A DNA stretch of 11,619 nucleotides, from positions 1-11,619 of the forward strand of contig JAQBPS010000686.1 in NCBI GenBank assembly GCA_028287415.1. The letters run 5' to 3'. Shown one piece after another: positions 1 to 7,462 of this stretch; position 1 is the first letter of the stretch, and the number at the start of each line of letters is the position of its first letter. Below the pieces are notes generated by a model, which saw only the letters and a program-made list of their open reading frames with translations, was not told where the DNA came from and searched no databases. Position numbers and translations under genes: made by a program. Source of the DNA: Bacillota bacterium. GTDB lineage: Bacteria; Bacillota; Sulfobacillia; Symbiobacteriales; Symbiobacteriaceae.

Positions 1-1667
1 TCACCGTGGTCGTCGGGGAGCAAGGGCCGCCTGACTCGCTGATGGCTCTGCTGAAGCAGCATCCGGAGACAGCCTACGGCTTTGTGCAGAACAACTCACC
101 CGGCATCTGGTCCCTGCTGCTCCAGACATTATTCCCAGTGGTGCTCGTGCTCCTTGCCTTTTTCTTTATCATGCAGCAAACGCAGGGCTCGGGTAACCGG
201 GTCATGCAGTTCGGTCGAAGCCGCGCCCGGCTCGTTACAGACGAACGGAAGCGCGTCACCTTCGACGATGTGGCGGGCATTGATGAAGTCAAGGAAGAAC
301 TGGTCGAAATTGTCGACTTCCTGAAGCATCCCAAGCGCTATCTGGAGCTGGGCGCCCGGATTCCCAAGGGCGTGCTGCTGTTCGGCTCTCCGGGTACCGG
401 TAAGACGCTGTTGGCCAAGGCGGTCGCCGGCGAGGCCGGTGTCCCCTTCTTCAGCATCTCCGGCTCCGACTTCGTGGAAATGTTCGTGGGCGTCGGCGCA
501 AGCCGCGTTCGTGACCTGTTTGAGCAGGCCAAGAAGAACTCCCCCTGCATCGTCTTCATTGACGAAATCGACGCCGTGGGTCGCCAGCGTGGCGCCGGCT
601 ATGGCGGCGGGCACGACGAGCGGGAGCAGACCCTGAACCAGCTGCTCGTCGAAATGGACGGTTTCGGCGTGAACGAAGGCATCATCATCATGGCGGCCAC
701 GAACCGCCCTGACGTGCTCGACCCCGCCCTGCTCCGTCCGGGCCGGTTCGACCGGCAGGTCGTGATCGACCGCCCCGACCTGAAGGGCCGTACGGCGATC
801 TTCAAGGTCCATTCGAAGGGCAAGCCCCTTGAGGCAGATGTCAACCTGGAGGTGCTCGCCAAGCGCACCCCTGGCTTCACCGGCGCTGACATCGCCAACC
901 TGATGAACGAGGCCGCCCTGCTGGCAGCCCGTCGCCGCAGGAAGAAGATCAGCCATGAGGACTTCGAGGACGCCATCGACCGTGTGATGGCAGGCGGGCC
1001 TGAGAAGAAGTCCCGCATCATCTCCGAGCGGGAGAAGAAGAACACGGCCTGGCATGAGGCTGGACACGCGATTGTCGGCCACATGCTGCCGGACGTTGAC
1101 CCGCTGCACAAGATCACCATTATCCCGCGGGGACGGGCCATGGGTGTGACCATGTTCCTCCCCGTTGAGGACCGGTACAATAGCACCAAGGGTGAGATGC
1201 TCGATTTCATGGCCATGGCCCTGGGCGGTCGGGTGGCCGAGGCGATCACCTTTGGTGAGGAAGAGATCACCAGCGGTGCTTCCAGCGACATTGAACGTAC
1301 AACCGGCATCGCCCGTCGCATGGTGACAGAGTGGGGCATGAGCGACAAGCTCGGACCGCTCGCCTTCGGTGCCAAGCAGGACGAAGTCTTCCTCGGGCGT
1401 GACTTTAACCGGCAGCGCAACTACTCGGAAGATGTGGCGGCTATGATCGACGAGGAAGTCCGGAGCTTCGTCCATACCGCTTACGAGCGTGCGAAGGAGA
1501 TCCTGGTCACTCACCGGACGGCCCTCGACAAGCTGTCCGAGGCGCTGCTCCAGAAGGAGACCCTGGACGGCAAGGATCTGGAGGAGCTGCTGGCGCAGTT
1601 GCTCCCGCCCCGTCCGGCGCCGAGGCACACCGTCATGTCCGGCGGCCAGATTCAGCCGGCGATCTAA
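1..1667 (+). CDS. ftsH: ATP-dependent zinc metalloprotease FtsH (5' partial)
   Basis: Membrane-anchored AAA+ protease that unfolds and degrades misfolded membrane proteins and short-lived regulators on the cytoplasmic side. Numbering below is from the in-frame GTG at position 6. A membrane segment spans about 35-57. Walker A GSPGTGKT is at 127-134 and the pore loop FVGVG at 160-164. Walker B FIDEID is at 184-189, and the second region of homology with its arginine fingers at 232-250. The zinc site HEAGH is at 350-354, with the third ligand probably D428 in SGASSD. The reading frame is open to the window edge, and the first membrane helix plus most of the extracytoplasmic domain are missing. 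The real start is therefore upstream and the GTG at 6 is not a true start. B. subtilis FtsH is 637 residues, so roughly 80-100 are missing here. All catalytic motifs are intact, and a strong terminator follows directly. Confidence 0.97.
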   Translation, partial: TVVVGEQGPPDSLMALLKQHPETAYGFVQNNSPGIWSLLLQTLFPVVLVLLAFFFIMQQTQGSGNRVMQFGRSRARLVTDERKRVTFDDVAGIDEVKEELVEIVDFLKHPKRYLELGARIPKGVLLFGSPGTGKTLLAKAVAGEAGVPFFSISGSDFVEMFVGVGASRVRDLFEQAKKNSPCIVFIDEIDAVGRQRGAGYGGGHDEREQTLNQLLVEMDGFGVNEGIIIMAATNRPDVLDPALLRPGRFDRQVVIDRPDLKGRTAIFKVHSKGKPLEADVNLEVLAKRTPGFTGADIANLMNEAALLAARRRRKKISHEDFEDAIDRVMAGGPEKKSRIISEREKKNTAWHEAGHAIVGHMLPDVDPLHKITIIPRGRAMGVTMFLPVEDRYNSTKGEMLDFMAMALGGRVAEAITFGEEEITSGASSDIERTTGIARRMVTEWGMSDKLGPLAFGAKQDEVFLGRDFNRQRNYSEDVAAMIDEEVRSFVHTAYERAKEILVTHRTALDKLSEALLQKETLDGKDLEELLAQLLPPRPAPRHTVMSGGQIQPAI

Positions 1668-1678
1668 GTGATAGCAGA

Positions 1679-1715
1679 ACCCCGTCCCCCCACAAGGGAG
1701 ACGGGGTCCTTTTTT
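1679..1715 (+). terminator. Rho-independent terminator of ftsH
   Basis: The 8-bp arm ACCCCGTC (1679-1686) pairs with GACGGGGT (1700-1707). After one C/A mismatch, three more C-G pairs (1688-1690 with 1696-1698) extend the stem and leave a 5-nt loop. A T-rich tail follows at 1707-1715. It begins 11 bp after the ftsH stop codon. The tail overlaps the stop codon of the convergent minus-strand gene. No T-tract follows on the minus strand, so it should work mainly for ftsH. Confidence 0.9.
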
Positions 1716-2031
1716 ACTCCGGTTCCGGTGCCGCGGGGGGTGGAGCCGCGGGCGGAGCCGCTTCGGCGGGGCCGATACCGATCGTCCGCTCAAGCTTGGC
1801 GATTCGTGCCTCCAGGTCAGGCTTGCGCCCGGGAAGGTCGGCCACCAGCGCTGATGCCGCTTTCAGCGGGAGCTTGGCGAGGTCTTCCCCCAGGTGTAAA
1901 GCCTCAGTCACCACTTCACCGGTGGGCCGCTGGCTGAAAGCGGTGTCCCGGAACACTTGGCGGGCGGCCTTGAACGGCAGGGCGATCAGTTGCTGGGCCA
2001 AGTCGAGTCCCTCGCGAATCGTGTTTTGCAA
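1714..2031 (-). CDS. Small helical protein with an internal repeat, unknown function
   Basis: I do not recognise this family. I chose the TTG at 2031 because AAGGAGGG (2040-2047) sits 8 nt before it. The upstream ATG at 2067 would give 117 residues but has only GGGAG 3 nt away. From the TTG the protein has 105 residues. Two similar amphipathic segments, LDLAQQLIALPFKAARQV and LHLGEDLAKLPLKAASAL, share the pattern L-x-L-x-x-x-L-x-x-LP-x-KAA. A short charged coiled-coil-like stretch (LEARIAKLERTIG) and an Ala/Pro-rich tail follow. There is no signal peptide or membrane helix. The architecture recalls phasin-like surface-binding proteins, but that is only a resemblance. It is convergent with ftsH and its stop codon lies in the ftsH terminator tail. 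Confidence 0.72.
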   Translation of the reverse strand: MQNTIREGLDLAQQLIALPFKAARQVFRDTAFSQRPTGEVVTEALHLGEDLAKLPLKAASALVADLPGRKPDLEARIAKLERTIGIGPAEAAPPAAPPPAAPEPE

Positions 2032-2039
2032 CCGAGGTG

Positions 2040-2047
2040 CCCTCCTT
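2040..2047 (-). promoter_or_regulatory. Ribosome binding site that decides the start of the 1714-2031 gene
   Basis: On the minus strand AAGGAGGG is a near-perfect anti-16S match, 8 nt upstream of a TTG codon (2029-2031). This favours the TTG over the ATG 36 nt further upstream. Confidence 0.65.
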
Positions 2048-2198
2048 GTTGACTGTGGCGGAACCATTTGCTCCCGAGTACCACTAGTCTGCGGTACGCA
2101 GTCATTCGCGTATGCACGCAGGAGGAAAATGTTTCTGCGCTAGGGAACGCTAAGGTATGGCTCCGTACATGAAGAAGAGTAGAGGAGTATCACACGCG

Positions 2199-2618
2199 AT
2201 GGCCCGAGCGTATCCGACACATCCGCTGGCCTCCTGTCATGCCCTTGTACGCAGCGGCGACCGAATTTTACTGGTACAGCGCGGGCGTCCGCCTTTCCAG
2301 GGATACTGGGGTCTGCCCGGCGGCGGCATGGAACTGGGCGAAACCGTTGAGGAAGCGATCGTCCGGGAGGTGGCCGAGGAGACCGGCCTGCAGGTGACGG
2401 TCTCCCGGTTTCTGGGCTATGCCAATGCGATCGACCGCGATGAGGCAGACAAGGTGCGGTATCACTACGTGATTCTTTACTTTGAGGTACAGGGTGTTGA
2501 TGGCGTGCTTCGCGCCGCTGACGATGCGGCCGATGTCGCCTGGGTGACCCCGGAAGAGGCCCGCCGCCGCCCGTTGACGGATGCGGTGGAGCGGTGCCTG
2601 GCATGGACTGGTCTTTGA
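2199..2618 (+). CDS. Nudix hydrolase, MutT/ADP-ribose pyrophosphatase type
   Basis: Hydrolyses a nucleoside diphosphate linked to another group (X), using Mg2+ held by the Nudix box. The box G-x5-E-x7-REV-x-EE-T-G-L is complete at residues 42-64, counted from the ATG at 2199, giving 139 residues. The flanking sequence (ILLVQRG, YWGLPGGG, ELGET) resembles the ADP-ribose pyrophosphatase group COG1051. The substrate cannot be fixed from sequence. I prefer the ATG at 2199 because the segment beginning MARAYPTHPL fits the usual family N-terminus and GAGGAG (2182-2187) lies 11 nt before it. The frame is also open from an ATG at 2157 (153 residues), whose Shine-Dalgarno spacing is poor. It is followed 25 bp later by the M24 peptidase gene and is probably first in that transcription unit. 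The catalytic residues look intact. Confidence 0.9.
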   Translation: MARAYPTHPLASCHALVRSGDRILLVQRGRPPFQGYWGLPGGGMELGETVEEAIVREVAEETGLQVTVSRFLGYANAIDRDEADKVRYHYVILYFEVQGVDGVLRAADDAADVAWVTPEEARRRPLTDAVERCLAWTGL

Positions 2619-2624
2619 TTAGAC

Positions 2625-2632
2625 AAGGGAGG
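2625..2632 (+). promoter_or_regulatory. Ribosome binding site for the TTG start of the M24 peptidase
   Basis: AAGGGAGG lies 11 nt before the TTG at 2644. The next in-frame ATG, at 2653, is 20 nt away, so the TTG is the better start. Confidence 0.6.
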
Positions 2633-2643
2633 CCTGCAGTCAC

Positions 2644-3738
2644 TTGAACAAGATGCGTGTTGACCGCCTGCTGGAGCAGGCAAAGTCGCAGGGGCTGGAA
2701 GCGGTCGTGATCATGCCGGGTCCCAACCTGGTCTACCTGACTGGCATTGAAGTGCACCTGTCCGAGCGCCCGGCCATGCTGTTCTTCCCCGTGAACGGGG
2801 AACCGTTCGCCTTCTGCCCGGCGTTTGAGGCGGAGCGGATCGCGGCGGGCGCCGCCATTGCGAAGGTGTTCGCGTGGCGCGAGGAGGAAGGCCCCGCCCC
2901 TGTGCTCAAGCAGGCCCTCGAGCGCATGGGCATTGGCGGCGGGCTGCTGGGTATTGAGTACCGCTACATGCGGGTGCTTGAGCGGGAACTGCTGGCTGAT
3001 GCAGTCCCTGGCACGCTGCGCTATGCCGACGCCGGGCTGCTGCTGGCGGACCTGCGCATGCAGAAAGATGCGGAGGAACTCGCCCTGATCCAGCAGGCGG
3101 CGGCCATTGCTGACGCAGCTGTCAAGGCGGGACACGCGTTCATCAAGCCCGGAGTCACGGAATCGCAAGTCGCTGCTTATATCGACGGGGAACTGCAGAA
3201 GCTAGGTGCTGAACCGCCGTTCGAGATCTATGTGGCGTCGGGCCCCCGGTCGGCGATCCCCCACGCCGGCCCCACGGACCGTGTGCTCCAGGAGGGGGAA
3301 CTGGTCTGGGTCGACTTCGTCTGCCTGCACAAGGGCTATGTCGGCGACATCACCCGGACTTACCCGGTAGGCAAGGTGTCGGGAAAGCTGGCGGAAATCT
3401 ACCAGATCTGCCTGGATGCGCAGGCGAAGGCCCGGGCCGAGGTAAGGCCGGGGATGACGGGCGCTCAGGTTGATGCGATCGCCCGGGACTACATCACCGC
3501 CAAGGGCTACGGCGAGTACTTCACGCATCGCACCGGGCATGGGTTCGGCCTGGAGGTCCACGAGGAGCCGTACATCGTTGGCAGCAACGACCGGCCGCTG
3601 GCGATCGGCAATGCGTTTACGATCGAACCGGGCATTTACGTGCCGGGGCTCGGCGGGGTGCGCATTGAGGATGACGTGGTGCTGGAGGCCGGCGGCGCCC
3701 GGGTTCTCACCCAGTACCCCCGCAACTTGCTGGCGTAA
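2644..3738 (+). CDS. M24 family metallopeptidase (Xaa-Pro aminopeptidase/dipeptidase)
   Basis: Cytoplasmic dinuclear-metal peptidase of the creatinase/prolidase fold, expected to release N-terminal residues preceding proline or to split Xaa-Pro dipeptides. The N-terminal domain covers about residues 1-135 and the pita-bread catalytic domain about 145-360. All five metal ligands are present: D224, D235, H299, E328 and E342. The supporting histidines H207 (IPHAG) and H306 (VHEEP) are also there. The usual Gly after the first ligand (VDFG) is Val-Cys here, a small deviation. At 364 residues the length is normal for B. subtilis YqhT-like proteins. The start is a TTG with a strong upstream AAGGGAGG. 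The gene lies between a Nudix gene and an M16 pair. Aminopeptidase and dipeptidase activity cannot be separated by eye. Confidence 0.93.
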   Translation: MNKMRVDRLLEQAKSQGLEAVVIMPGPNLVYLTGIEVHLSERPAMLFFPVNGEPFAFCPAFEAERIAAGAAIAKVFAWREEEGPAPVLKQALERMGIGGGLLGIEYRYMRVLERELLADAVPGTLRYADAGLLLADLRMQKDAEELALIQQAAAIADAAVKAGHAFIKPGVTESQVAAYIDGELQKLGAEPPFEIYVASGPRSAIPHAGPTDRVLQEGELVWVDFVCLHKGYVGDITRTYPVGKVSGKLAEIYQICLDAQAKARAEVRPGMTGAQVDAIARDYITAKGYGEYFTHRTGHGFGLEVHEEPYIVGSNDRPLAIGNAFTIEPGIYVPGLGGVRIEDDVVLEAGGARVLTQYPRNLLA

Positions 3739-3748
3739 CCGCAGACCG

Positions 3749-3766
3749 GGGCGCCCTCGGGTGCCC
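3749..3766 (+). other. Intercistronic hairpin between the M24 and YmfF genes
   Basis: A 7-bp stem including one G-U pair (3749-3755 with 3760-3766) closes a CTCG tetraloop. The heptamer CGCAGAC occurs directly on both sides (3740-3746 and 3769-3775). There is no T-tract, so it is more likely an mRNA-stabilising or processing element than a terminator. It may be chance in GC-rich DNA. Confidence 0.3.
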
Positions 3767-3793
3767 TTCGCAGACAGAAGGAGGCGATCACGG

Positions 3794-5086
3794 TTGACCG
3801 CTGGCTTCACCAGGTTCAACCTGGCCGAAGGGGTCAATCTCTACGTTCACCCCACCAATAAGTTCAAGACCAACGTTGTTTATATCTACTTCCATACGCC
3901 GTTGGCCGCGGAGACCGTGACCCGGAACGCACTGCTGCCCATGGTGCTCAGCCGTGGCTCAGAGGCGTATCCAACGACCGCTGAACTGTCGCGTCACCTG
4001 GATGAACTGTATGGCGCCTCGTTCGGCGCGGACGTGACACGGCGTGGTGAGGTTCAATCGCTCGTGTTCCGGATGGAGGTTGCCAGTGAACAGCATCTCC
4101 CCGGGGAAGAGCAACTGCTGCAAAAAGGGCTCGAGACGCTGGCCGGCATCATCACGCGGCCGGCCCGGGAAGGCAATGGCTTCAAGGCGGACTACTTCCG
4201 CCAGGAGACAGCCAACCTGAAGCAGACGATCGAATCGCTGGTGAATGATAAACGGCGCTGGGCGATGGTCCGCTGTACGGAGGAGATGTGCAAGGGCGAG
4301 CCCTTCGCACTCTACCGGCTTGGCCAGGTGGCGGACCTGGAGCAGATCACGTCGGAATCACTGATGGAGCACCATGCAGCCGTGATCAGCAACGCCCCTG
4401 TGGACATGTTTGTGATCGGTGATGTGGAACCGGAAGCGATTCGCGACCTTGTGCAGCGCACGATCCAATTGCCCGCATCCGGCCCGAATGGGCGGATCAT
4501 GCCGCAAACCCAGGTCAAGCGGGAGCCCGGCCGTGCCACGCAGCATGTCGAGGATCGGCTCGACGTCAATCAGGGCGTCCTGGTGATCGGGCTGCGTTCC
4601 GGTATCACGGTGCGGGATCCGGAGTACTTCCCCATGCTCGTCGCCAACGGCGTACTCGGCGGCTTTCCGCACAGCAAGCTCTTCCAGGAGGTGCGGGAGA
4701 AGAACTCCCTCGCCTATTTCGCCTACTCCTCCATCGAGACGGTCAAGGGTGTCGGCTTCATGTTCGCCGGCATCGAGTTTGAGGACATGGAGCAGTGCAA
4801 GGAGATCATGCTGGAGCAACTGAAGGCTGTGCAGCAGGGCGACATCGGCGACGAGGAGTTCGAGACGACCAAGCGCACCATGATCAATGATATCCTTGGC
4901 GCTGCGGACAACCCGGGCGCCATGGCCGACCTGGCGGTCGACCGGGTCTTCTCCGGGCGAGACCTGACCATTGAAGAGCGGGTGGAGGCGTACCAGGCGG
5001 TGACCAAGGAGCAGGCAGCAGCGGCGGCCGGCAAGCTCACCCTCGACACGATCTACTTTCTGAACCGCAAGGAAGGGGGAGAGTAG
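3794..5086 (+). CDS. ymfF: M16 family protein, catalytically inactive subunit, YmfF-like
   Basis: Zinc-protease-fold partner of the adjacent YmfH-like enzyme. It has 430 residues from the TTG at 3794, chosen because AGAAGGAGG ends 9 nt upstream. The frame is open further back, but that part overlaps the M24 gene in another frame. Family hallmarks are KFKTN near residue 23, RNALLPMVLSRGSEAYPT (about 44-61) and LDELYGASF (about 69-77). No HxxEH motif is present, so it should not bind the catalytic zinc. The C-terminal half keeps the substrate-binding R-x6-Y pair (R301, Y308, in SKLFQEVREKNSLAY). In B. subtilis this pair lies next to ymfI, and RefSeq names the products EF-P 5-aminopentanol modification-associated proteins YfmF/YfmH. 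That link is family knowledge, not visible here. The gene ends 2 bp before ymfH, which implies translational coupling and a heterodimer. Confidence 0.92.
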   Translation: MTAGFTRFNLAEGVNLYVHPTNKFKTNVVYIYFHTPLAAETVTRNALLPMVLSRGSEAYPTTAELSRHLDELYGASFGADVTRRGEVQSLVFRMEVASEQHLPGEEQLLQKGLETLAGIITRPAREGNGFKADYFRQETANLKQTIESLVNDKRRWAMVRCTEEMCKGEPFALYRLGQVADLEQITSESLMEHHAAVISNAPVDMFVIGDVEPEAIRDLVQRTIQLPASGPNGRIMPQTQVKREPGRATQHVEDRLDVNQGVLVIGLRSGITVRDPEYFPMLVANGVLGGFPHSKLFQEVREKNSLAYFAYSSIETVKGVGFMFAGIEFEDMEQCKEIMLEQLKAVQQGDIGDEEFETTKRTMINDILGAADNPGAMADLAVDRVFSGRDLTIEERVEAYQAVTKEQAAAAAGKLTLDTIYFLNRKEGGE

Positions 5087-5088
5087 CG

Positions 5089-6372
5089 GTGCACCAATAC
5101 TACGACCCCCTGATCAAGGACACGCTCTTCACCGAGAAGCTTGAAAACGGCCTCACCGTGGCGGTCCTGCGAAAACCGGGCTACAAGGAGGCCACGGGGC
5201 GGATCGCGACGCACTATGGTTCGGTGGACAGCCGGTTCATCGACCCGCAGACGGGCGAGGAGGTGCACGTGCCCGACGGTATTGCCCACTTCCTTGAGCA
5301 CAAGCTGTTCGAGGAGGAGGAGGGGAACGTCTCCGACTTCTTCTCGGAGCTGGGCGCCGAGAGCAATGCCTACACCACGTACACCCACACCGTGTACTAT
5401 TTCAACACGACCGAGAATTTCGATCAGTGCTTTGAGTTGCTGCTGAAGTTTGTGCAGAACCCGCAGTTCACCGACGAGAGCGTGGCCAAGGAGCAGGGGA
5501 TTATCGACCAGGAGATCCGGATGTACATGGATGACCCGGGCTGGCGTTCGAATGCCAACCTCCTGGAAGCGCTCTACGTGAATCATCCGGTGAAGATCGA
5601 CATCGCCGGTACGGTTGAGTCGATCAAGCAGATCACCAAGGAGAGCCTCTACCTCTGCCACCGGACTTTTTACCACCCGGCAAACATGGTTGTGTTCGTG
5701 GTGGGTGATGTCGATCCGGCGCAGGTGGTGGCGATGACCCGGGCGAGCTTTGCCAGGCACAATTACCCCGAGCAGACCGAAATCCGGCGCATTCTGCCGG
5801 AGGAACCCGGCGAGGTGCATGAGCGCCGGCGCATGGAGAAGCTGGTCGTGAGCCAGCCGATCTTCCGGATGGGCTTCAAGGAGCAGCGGGTGGGCCTGCA
5901 CGGCCAGGACCTGCTGCGGCAGGACCTGCTGACCGCAATGGTGTTGGATGCCGTGTGCGGCAGGAGTTCAGAGCTGTACACCAGCCTGTACGAAAGCGGG
6001 CTGATCGACCACCGCTTCGGTTTCGAGTACTCGCCGGAGGAATCGTACGGATACAGCTACTTTGCCGGGCCGACTCGTGACCCGGCAGAGTTGGAGGTAC
6101 GGCTGCTCGCGGGCCTCCAGGATGCCGCAGAGAAAGGCATTGCCGAGGCGGACTTCGAGCGGGCGCGCAAGAAGGCAATCGGTCGCACCGTCAGCATGAT
6201 GAACGACCCGGACACGGTGAGCTACGTGTTCGTGGACGGTTTCTTCAAGGAAGAGGGCCTGTTCGACTACATCCCTGTCGCGAACAGTCTGACCCTTGAG
6301 GCTGCGAATGAACGGCTGCGGACGCACTTCGACCCGCAGCGCACGGCCATCTCGATCATCTATCCGAAGTAA
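5089..6372 (+). CDS. ymfH: M16 family zinc peptidase, active subunit, YmfH-like
   Basis: Predicted active half of the YmfF/YmfH M16 pair, 427 residues. The inverted zinc motif HFLEH lies at 67-71 (ligands H67 and H71, catalytic E70). The distal glutamate is probably E142 in DQEIRMYMDDP, with the conserved E135 seven residues before it, as in pitrilysin. A second M16 half-domain covers about 200-425 and carries a degenerate substrate-binding region (GRSSELYTSLYESGLID, about 291-307). The start is GTG at 5089 with a GGAAGGGGGAG purine tract inside the end of the preceding gene. The YmfF stop lies 2 bp upstream, so the two chains are probably made in equal amounts. A GC hairpin follows the stop. 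The natural substrate is unknown; small peptides or a role with EF-P modification are the candidates from family knowledge. Confidence 0.94.
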   Translation: MHQYYDPLIKDTLFTEKLENGLTVAVLRKPGYKEATGRIATHYGSVDSRFIDPQTGEEVHVPDGIAHFLEHKLFEEEEGNVSDFFSELGAESNAYTTYTHTVYYFNTTENFDQCFELLLKFVQNPQFTDESVAKEQGIIDQEIRMYMDDPGWRSNANLLEALYVNHPVKIDIAGTVESIKQITKESLYLCHRTFYHPANMVVFVVGDVDPAQVVAMTRASFARHNYPEQTEIRRILPEEPGEVHERRRMEKLVVSQPIFRMGFKEQRVGLHGQDLLRQDLLTAMVLDAVCGRSSELYTSLYESGLIDHRFGFEYSPEESYGYSYFAGPTRDPAELEVRLLAGLQDAAEKGIAEADFERARKKAIGRTVSMMNDPDTVSYVFVDGFFKEEGLFDYIPVANSLTLEAANERLRTHFDPQRTAISIIYPK

Positions 6373-6378
6373 CCGCAC

Positions 6379-6400
6379 GGCCCGCCATCCGTGGCGGGCC
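6379..6400 (+). terminator. GC-rich hairpin after ymfH, possible weak terminator
   Basis: GGCCCGCCA (6379-6387) pairs perfectly over 9 bp with TGGCGGGCC (6392-6400) around a TCCG loop. The tail TAACACTTTCC is poor in T, so termination may be partial and some transcripts may continue into the next gene, whose start is 30 bp away. Confidence 0.55.
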
Positions 6401-6430
6401 TAACACTTTCCGTAAACAGGGGGCCCGCCC

Positions 6431-7462
6431 GTGGAGAACATATCGCATGCCGTGATTGGTTCCGCCATCGTCGGCCTGCTCCCGCCAGGGACTCACCCGG
6501 CTGTGGCCTGGGGCATTGTGGTCGGCGCCGAAATTCCTGATATTGATATCGTCATCCGCTTCTGGCGCGGGCAGCTGGGCTACCTGCGGAATCACAGGGG
6601 CCCCACGCATGGGCTGGCGGTGATGCCAGTCTGGGCAGCCGCCATCACGCTTGTGCTAGGCCTATTCTGGCGAAATGCGCCGCTTGCCCAGGTGTTTGTC
6701 TGGACCCTGCTGGGGGTCTTGTCACACTTGCTTTTTGACTTCACCAACGACTACGGCACACAAGGATTGTGGCCCTTCTCCCGCCGCTGGATCGCCATGG
6801 ATCTGGTGCCCCTTTCGGATGTGTACCTGCTGGCGATCATCGGGGTTGGCTGGTTGCTTTCCGCTTTCATGCCCGCCCACCGACAACTGATCTTTGTGGG
6901 TGTCTGGCTGGTCCTGGCAGCTGAAGTCGGCTTGCGCTTTGTACTGCGGCGCAGGGCCGCCCGGTTGGTACAAGAGCGGTTCAACCTCCCCGGGGACGAG
7001 GGAGAGGCTGCTCCCAGCGGTCCGGGCTGGCGCAACGAGGGCCTGGGGATCCACCCCACGCTGTTTTCCCTGAATGCCTGGCGCTACGTGGTGCGGGCGC
7101 CCGGGGAGTACCTGGTCGGTATGGTTTGGCTGCGTGATGGGCGTGTGAGCGAACCGCATCGTGCGCGAAACAACTGGGACAAGGTTGTGCAGGCCTCCCT
7201 GCAGTCGGAGATCGTGACCGCCTTCGCCGGCTGGGTGCGTCAGCCGCGCGTGACGGTGGAGCGTAAAGCGGAAAAGTATCTGGTGCGCTGGTCGGAGATG
7301 CGCTACGAGGGCGGCGGTTTCTCGCCGTTTACGGCCTATGCGTGGCTTGACGAGTCGCTCAAGGTGCTGGACGAGGGCCTGGGGAAGCAGCGCCCGGAGG
7401 GTATGGACAGGGAAATGCTGCGGCGCAGGCTTCACCAGGAGATGGGGAGGCGCGAGCGATGA
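6431..7462 (+). CDS. YdjM/YfhP-type membrane-bound metal-dependent hydrolase
   Basis: Integral membrane protein of the YdjM family (Pfam PF04307 as I recall it; B. subtilis YfhP is similar), 343 residues. The putative metal-site residues are conserved: H6, the EIPDID motif with D37 and D39, the HRGPTH motif at 55-60, and H99 with D103 in SHLLFDFTND. Hydrophobic segments are visible at about 62-80, 84-104, 130-148 and 152-170. A soluble, charged C-terminal part (about 175-343) follows and is similar in extent to that of YfhP. The reaction is not established for the family. The start is GTG at 6431 with AGGGGG (6418-6423) seven nucleotides upstream. The stop overlaps the next start (ATGA, 4 bp), so it is co-translated with the HAD phosphatase. 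It may have its own promoter or rely on read-through past the 6379-6400 hairpin. Confidence 0.88.
   Translation: MENISHAVIGSAIVGLLPPGTHPAVAWGIVVGAEIPDIDIVIRFWRGQLGYLRNHRGPTHGLAVMPVWAAAITLVLGLFWRNAPLAQVFVWTLLGVLSHLLFDFTNDYGTQGLWPFSRRWIAMDLVPLSDVYLLAIIGVGWLLSAFMPAHRQLIFVGVWLVLAAEVGLRFVLRRRAARLVQERFNLPGDEGEAAPSGPGWRNEGLGIHPTLFSLNAWRYVVRAPGEYLVGMVWLRDGRVSEPHRARNNWDKVVQASLQSEIVTAFAGWVRQPRVTVERKAEKYLVRWSEMRYEGGGFSPFTAYAWLDESLKVLDEGLGKQRPEGMDREMLRRRLHQEMGRRER

Noticed and set aside
6..8. GTG at position 6 as the true ftsH start
   Set aside because: It would remove the first membrane helix and most of the extracytoplasmic domain, and the frame stays open to the window edge.
129..1793. 554-codon open frame on the minus strand across ftsH
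   Set aside because: It lies opposite a fully conserved FtsH, has no recognisable domain, and is typical of antisense frames in GC-rich genes.
2049..2085. TTGACT (2049-2054) as a -35 box for the Nudix gene
   Set aside because: No -10-like hexamer occurs at 16-19 bp spacing; the nearest TACCAC is 24 bp away.
2140..3168. 342-codon minus-strand frame over the Nudix and M24 genes
   Set aside because: Low-complexity Arg/His/Pro-rich translation with no motif; both plus-strand genes beneath it have full catalytic sites.
3470..3793. Upstream extension of the ymfF reading frame from 3470
   Set aside because: It overlaps the M24 catalytic core in another frame and is Arg/Ser-rich without family similarity. 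The TTG at 3794 has an AGAAGGAGG at the right distance.
5053..5901. 282-codon minus-strand frame over ymfH
   Set aside because: It lies opposite the zinc-site region of a complete M16 peptidase and has no recognisable domain.
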